Source: Phycisphaerales bacterium
Lineage (GTDB): Bacteria > Planctomycetota > Phycisphaerae > Phycisphaerales > SM1A02
Reading direction: 5' to 3'
Assembly: GCA_009691725.1 (NCBI GenBank)
Contig: SIAP01000024.1
Span: 1-34,333 of the forward strand
DNA: 34,333 bases
Both the position numbers and the translations under genes were made by a program. This document shows, in pieces, positions 32,230 to 34,333 of the stretch. Positions within the stretch are counted from its first letter, which is position 1. The number at the start of each line of letters is the position of its first letter. A model generated the notes under the pieces. It was given only the letters and a program-made list of their open reading frames with translations, had not been told where the DNA came from and ran no database searches.

Positions 32230-32910
32230 ATGAAGACTTTCGCAGTACTGGGAGCGGCAGCGCTCATCACCTCATCCGCAAGCGCGACATATACAAACCT
32301 CACGGTTGAAGTGGCGTACAACGTCTCGGGCTCCCAAGGAGTTCGCGATGTGTATTCGGTCTACGCAAACTTCACGCTGTCGAATGATCGCATCCTGAAC
32401 CTCTTTGATTACGCCAACATTTCAGGCACGATGGGCGCGCGGCACAATGACAACGCCTTCGGCGATATCGATACCGACGGCGACGGCTACCCCGACATCT
32501 TCGGAGCAACCGGCAGTTGGTCTCTTGCATACAACTTTACTGCTGGCAACGCCACCGATACGTATGTCACCGTTCAGGGAACATCCGCAACCGGAACGGC
32601 TCTTGACCCATCCTTCACCCAACCATTCACCAGCGCCACCATCGGTGGAACGAATGCAGGTTGGTATGACGCAACTCCAGGAACGCAGAACACCATCGGG
32701 GCCACGCTCCGAGTGAAGGTCATGCAGATTTCACGCGTCGCGGGAGACATGACGGCATACACAGGTGAGATGACCGTTGGATACTCAATCTTTGGTTCGA
32801 CCAATCCATTCTTCGGATTGGATCAGAGATTCAGCCTTCCGATTCCAGCGCCGGGCGCACTCGCTCTGCTCGGTCTCGCTGGCTTCGCATCACGACGACG
32901 TCGCGCCTGA
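32230..32910 (+). CDS. Exported PEP-CTERM-like surface protein
   Basis: A 226-residue secreted protein. Residues 1-19 are a signal peptide (MKTFAVLGAAALITSSASA). The middle is rich in Thr, Asn, Gly and Tyr as in surface beta-proteins and contains DIDTDGDGYPDIFG, a calcium-loop-like acidic motif near residues 78-91. The C-terminus is a PEP-CTERM-like sorting signal: PIPAP, the hydrophobic GALALLGLAGFA, then SRRRRA. It has a good ribosome site (GGGAG), a candidate promoter at 32044-32071 and a strong terminator at 32955-32998, so it is a stand-alone unit. Function unknown; no exosortase is nearby. Confidence 0.88.
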   Translation: MKTFAVLGAAALITSSASATYTNLTVEVAYNVSGSQGVRDVYSVYANFTLSNDRILNLFDYANISGTMGARHNDNAFGDIDTDGDGYPDIFGATGSWSLAYNFTAGNATDTYVTVQGTSATGTALDPSFTQPFTSATIGGTNAGWYDATPGTQNTIGATLRVKVMQISRVAGDMTAYTGEMTVGYSIFGSTNPFFGLDQRFSLPIPAPGALALLGLAGFASRRRRA

Positions 32911-32954
32911 TTCTGCGCAAGTCGAATCGTCAAGAGCAATCTTGACTGAACCGG

Positions 32955-32998
32955 TCGCCGTCCTTGGTCTCCCCGAGGACGGCGATCTTTTCCTTTTT
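32955..32998 (+). terminator. Intrinsic terminator of the PEP-CTERM-like gene
   Basis: TCGCCGTCCT (32955-32964) pairs perfectly with AGGACGGCGA (32976-32985), followed by TCTTTTCCTTTTT. A ten-base GC-rich stem with a T-rich tail 45 bases after the stop codon is a textbook plus-strand terminator. Confidence 0.85.
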
Positions 32999-33282
32999 GT
33001 CGCAGGGGCCTGGCGGGAGCACGCGACTGAAACCCCCAGATCGGCAGCAACCTCGTTGCGCACTCGTCTCTTGCGGTGGCCACGAATACCCTGCGATTCC
33101 ACTGACTTCACGATCAATCGCATGCGGAGCTGCATGATCCACCGATCGATACCACCGTGCTTCGGCATCGGAACTTTCACGACGATTCCGGCACTCGTTG
33201 TACTCGCATCGTTCTCACGCTTCCGCACGACGACACCGCGATGAAGACATCGCAATCAAATGAATAATCGTGCAATGATAAA
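32999..33282. other. Intergenic DNA, nothing recognised
   Basis: About 280 bases between the terminator and the next promoter. Open frames on the minus strand run through the terminator and into the antisense of the PEP-CTERM-like gene, lack ribosome sites and show no family motif, so none is accepted. Confidence 0.4.
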
Positions 33283-33310
33283 TTGACTTCGCACATTCTC
33301 GTGCTAGATT
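33283..33310 (+). promoter_or_regulatory. Promoter of an orphan transcription unit
   Basis: TTGACT (33283-33288), 16 bases, TAGATT (33305-33310), with TGC directly before the -10 as in extended -10 promoters. GCAC and GTGC within the spacer (33291-33304) form a short inverted repeat that might be an operator. No gene starts downstream before the terminator at 33499. Confidence 0.5.
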
Positions 33311-33316
33311 CAACAA

Positions 33317-33530
33317 GTCGATTCGATTTTCAAGCAATGGACGCTTGGGTGCGAGTCGACCTTGGAGAGGAACTGGAGAAAAGGAAATCACAAGAGAATT
33401 TTTTGTCCGCTGGATGTTTGCAATGACCGCAACATTCGACGGCACAGGGCGAGTCGCTCGCACCTGCGTCTGATTTTTCTTCCCATCCATCCCGCTTCAA
33501 CCCCCCCCGCAAGGGGGGGTTGTTGTTTTT
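33317..33530 (+). ncRNA. Candidate small RNA of about 210 bases
   Basis: Predicted from a promoter (33283-33310) and a strong terminator (33499-33529) with no convincing gene between. The 5' end folds: GTCGATTCG (33317-33325) pairs with CGAGTCGAC (33352-33360) through nine pairs including one G-U, and encloses a second stem CAAGC/GCTTG (33331-33335, 33343-33347). A purine-rich single-stranded stretch with several GGA units follows (33364-33390), then a hairpin GCGAG-TCG-CTCGC (33449-33461). The octamer GCGAGTCG occurs twice (33351 and 33449). A 19-codon frame at 33414-33473 (starting MFAMTATFDG) lacks a ribosome site but cannot be excluded as a small protein. No known RNA family recognised. 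Confidence 0.45.
33499..33529 (+). terminator. Strong intrinsic terminator ending the orphan unit
   Basis: AACCCCCCC (33499-33507) pairs with GGGGGGGTT (33513-33521) around the loop CGCAA, followed by GTTGTTTTT. The stem is perfect and the T-run is on the plus strand only. There is no accepted plus-strand gene between the previous terminator (32955-32998) and this one, which implies a separate transcript. Confidence 0.85.
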
Positions 33531-33580
33531 GGAGTATGTCTTCTGGACTGACGTTGATTGGCGCTGTCGCCGACGAACAA

Positions 33581-34150
33581 TCAGTTCGATGGCGCATCTG
33601 CGAGAGTTGTGTATCGCAGGTATTGCAAACCGACCGACGCCCCTGCCATCATCCCCCTCTGCGCCGTGATATAGATGGCGACGCCATTGCTATACGGGGC
33701 AGTCGCCGAAGTGCCGCTCTCGCCTCCGACCGCCGTGCCACCTGCGCTTCCACTGAGCACATTGGTCTTGAACTCATCAAAGACTGCCTTCGTTTGAAAG
33801 ACGATCAACATTTACATTTCTTGACCGCCAAGTTGGAGCCCAACGCTCGGGTTGGAGGTCGATGCCCAACCTTCCTGTTCCCCAGCGGGGGTGTAAACCA
33901 CCGCTCGGCCGAATTCGCTCCCACCAAAAATCACCCCCCACTTTCCGATACCCGGGAACACCGCGTATCCAGCGCTTTCGGCGAGTTGCTTGTCGAGTCC
34001 CGGCGTTTCCTTGATGAACAGCGCCCGACTATCCGCAGCTTCCCTGATGAATGACTGGCGATCCTGCACGCTCGGTGCGGTATTGCAAGAAGTGATGAAA
34101 GCAGCGGCGGCAATGAAACACGATGCAATGCAGGTGGTGAGTTTCGTCAT
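33581..34150 (-). pseudogene. SYLF-domain (Ysc84/DUF500) lipoprotein gene interrupted by an in-frame stop
   Basis: Read through, this is a 188-residue lipoprotein: MTKLTTCIASCFIAAAAFITSC with lipobox ITSC, then a SYLF domain (SAGYAVFPGIGKWGVIFGG, GRAVVYTPAGE, SNPSVGLQLGGQE, then MLIVFQTKAVFDEF, GVAIYITAQRGMMAGASVGLQYLRYT). SYLF domains bind phosphoinositides or other lipids in eukaryotes; bacterial members are exported proteins of unclear role. Codon 113 is TAA (33814-33812), exactly between GGQEM and MLIVFQ, in the same frame and without loss of alignment length. The next codon is ATG, so the second half could be started afresh. It may be a recent nonsense mutation, a sequencing or assembly error, or a gene now made as two chains. 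It lies 23 bases after glyS. Confidence 0.8.
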
Positions 34151-34173
34151 ACGCGCAAGGTTATCGATTCGCG

Positions 34174-34333
34174 TCATACCTCTGCGACTTGACTGTCGAG
34201 CCATGCTGCCACCGCGTCGATCGACATCCGTTCTTGTTGCTGCGTATCGCGGTGACGGATCGTCACTGCCTGGGAGGTGAGCGTGTCGGTGTCGATGGTG
34301 ATGCAGAATGGTGTGCCCGCCTCGTCCATGCGC
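34174..34333 (-). CDS. glyS: Glycyl-tRNA synthetase, C-terminal end (5' part outside the window)
   Basis: Only the last 53 or so codons are visible, ending at TGA 34176-34174. The sequence RMDEAGTPFCITIDTDTL followed by VTIRHRDTQQQERM matches the C-terminal anticodon-binding domain of the single-chain (alpha-2, eukaryote-like) glycyl-tRNA synthetase, where EIGTPFxxTVDxDTL and TVRxRDTxxQ are conserved. The bacterial alpha-beta (GlyQ/GlyS) type lacks this. It charges tRNA-Gly. The SYLF lipoprotein gene follows 23 bases downstream on the same strand. Confidence 0.85.
   Translation of the reverse strand, partial: RMDEAGTPFCITIDTDTLTSQAVTIRHRDTQQQERMSIDAVAAWLDSQVAEV

Noticed and set aside
32890-33255. 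121-codon minus-strand frame after the PEP-CTERM-like gene
   Set aside because: It passes through the terminator stem and into the antisense of the PEP-CTERM-like gene, with no ribosome site or recognisable domain.
33362-34054. 230-codon plus-strand frame covering the terminator at 33499 and the SYLF gene
   Set aside because: TTG start, crosses a terminator and is antisense to a recognisable SYLF domain.
1-34333. CRISPR arrays, tRNA or rRNA genes, prophage or integrase genes
   Set aside because: No regularly spaced repeats with variable spacers, no tRNA-like GTTCGA arm with a matching cloverleaf, and no phage or integrase motifs were seen by eye; a tRNAscan or Infernal run would settle this.

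Overview
The window looks like part of a planctomycete chromosome, most likely Phycisphaerae or a close relative. The evidence is moderately high GC, many small secreted or lipid-anchored proteins scattered among housekeeping genes, two proteins ending in a PEP-CTERM-like tail (Pro-x-Pro, hydrophobic stretch, Arg cluster), a secreted protein with dockerin-like repeats, a Tat-exported NHL protein and frequent GTG starts. The assignment is inferred from protein style; there is no rRNA or other marker here. I found no tRNA, rRNA, CRISPR array, prophage or intact insertion sequence. One possible transposase relic was noted.

Layout. 1-3000: a truncated dockerin/TIG secreted protein, a BamE-like lipoprotein and a divergent M3-like zinc peptidase. 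2965-5190: an iron-sulfur assembly operon iscS-iscU-iscA on the minus strand, with a Fur-box-like palindrome between it and divergent panC. 5188-10080: panC, a double-thioredoxin secreted protein, then a minus-strand group with a DUF1573-like lipoprotein, a methyltransferase and a long-chain polyprenyl diphosphate synthase. 10124-14474: S-adenosylhomocysteine hydrolase (ahcY), a secreted protein with three cysteine-rich metal-binding-like repeats, an ArsR-type regulator fused to a methyltransferase, and a TPR lipoprotein. 14491-19776: an unknown protein, a DUF456 membrane protein, hisS, an isobutyryl-CoA-mutase-like acyl-CoA mutase and a GT2-GtrA glycosyltransferase. 19791-26287: hydroxyacyl-CoA dehydrogenase, nadC, a PEP-CTERM-like protein, citrate/2-methylcitrate synthase, a CpcT/CpeT-family lipoprotein, an NHL protein and a PrpB-like lyase. 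26298-31655: an unknown exported protein, a structured non-coding gap, then PQQ-like propeller-purH-nuoC. 31656-34333: a PEP-CTERM-like gene with an unusual leader, a promoter-to-terminator unit that may encode a small RNA, a SYLF lipoprotein gene split by an in-frame stop, and the end of glycyl-tRNA synthetase.

How the genes fit together. The Fe-S operon supplies clusters, for example to the respiratory chain represented here only by nuoC. AhcY recycles S-adenosylhomocysteine, and the nearby ArsR-methyltransferase fusion could sense that cycle. The acyl-CoA mutase, hydroxyacyl-CoA dehydrogenase, citrate/methylcitrate synthase and PrpB-like lyase suggest metabolism of short or branched acyl-CoA and propionate, but they are not one operon.

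The most unusual signals are non-coding: the Fur-like operator, a leader with two mutually exclusive pairings, the orphan transcription unit at 33283-33530 and a strong terminator 77 bases before a start codon. The interrupted SYLF gene (TAA directly followed by ATG) and the ICM-type active-site residues in the mutase also stand out. All functional statements come from reading motifs by eye; no database search was run.
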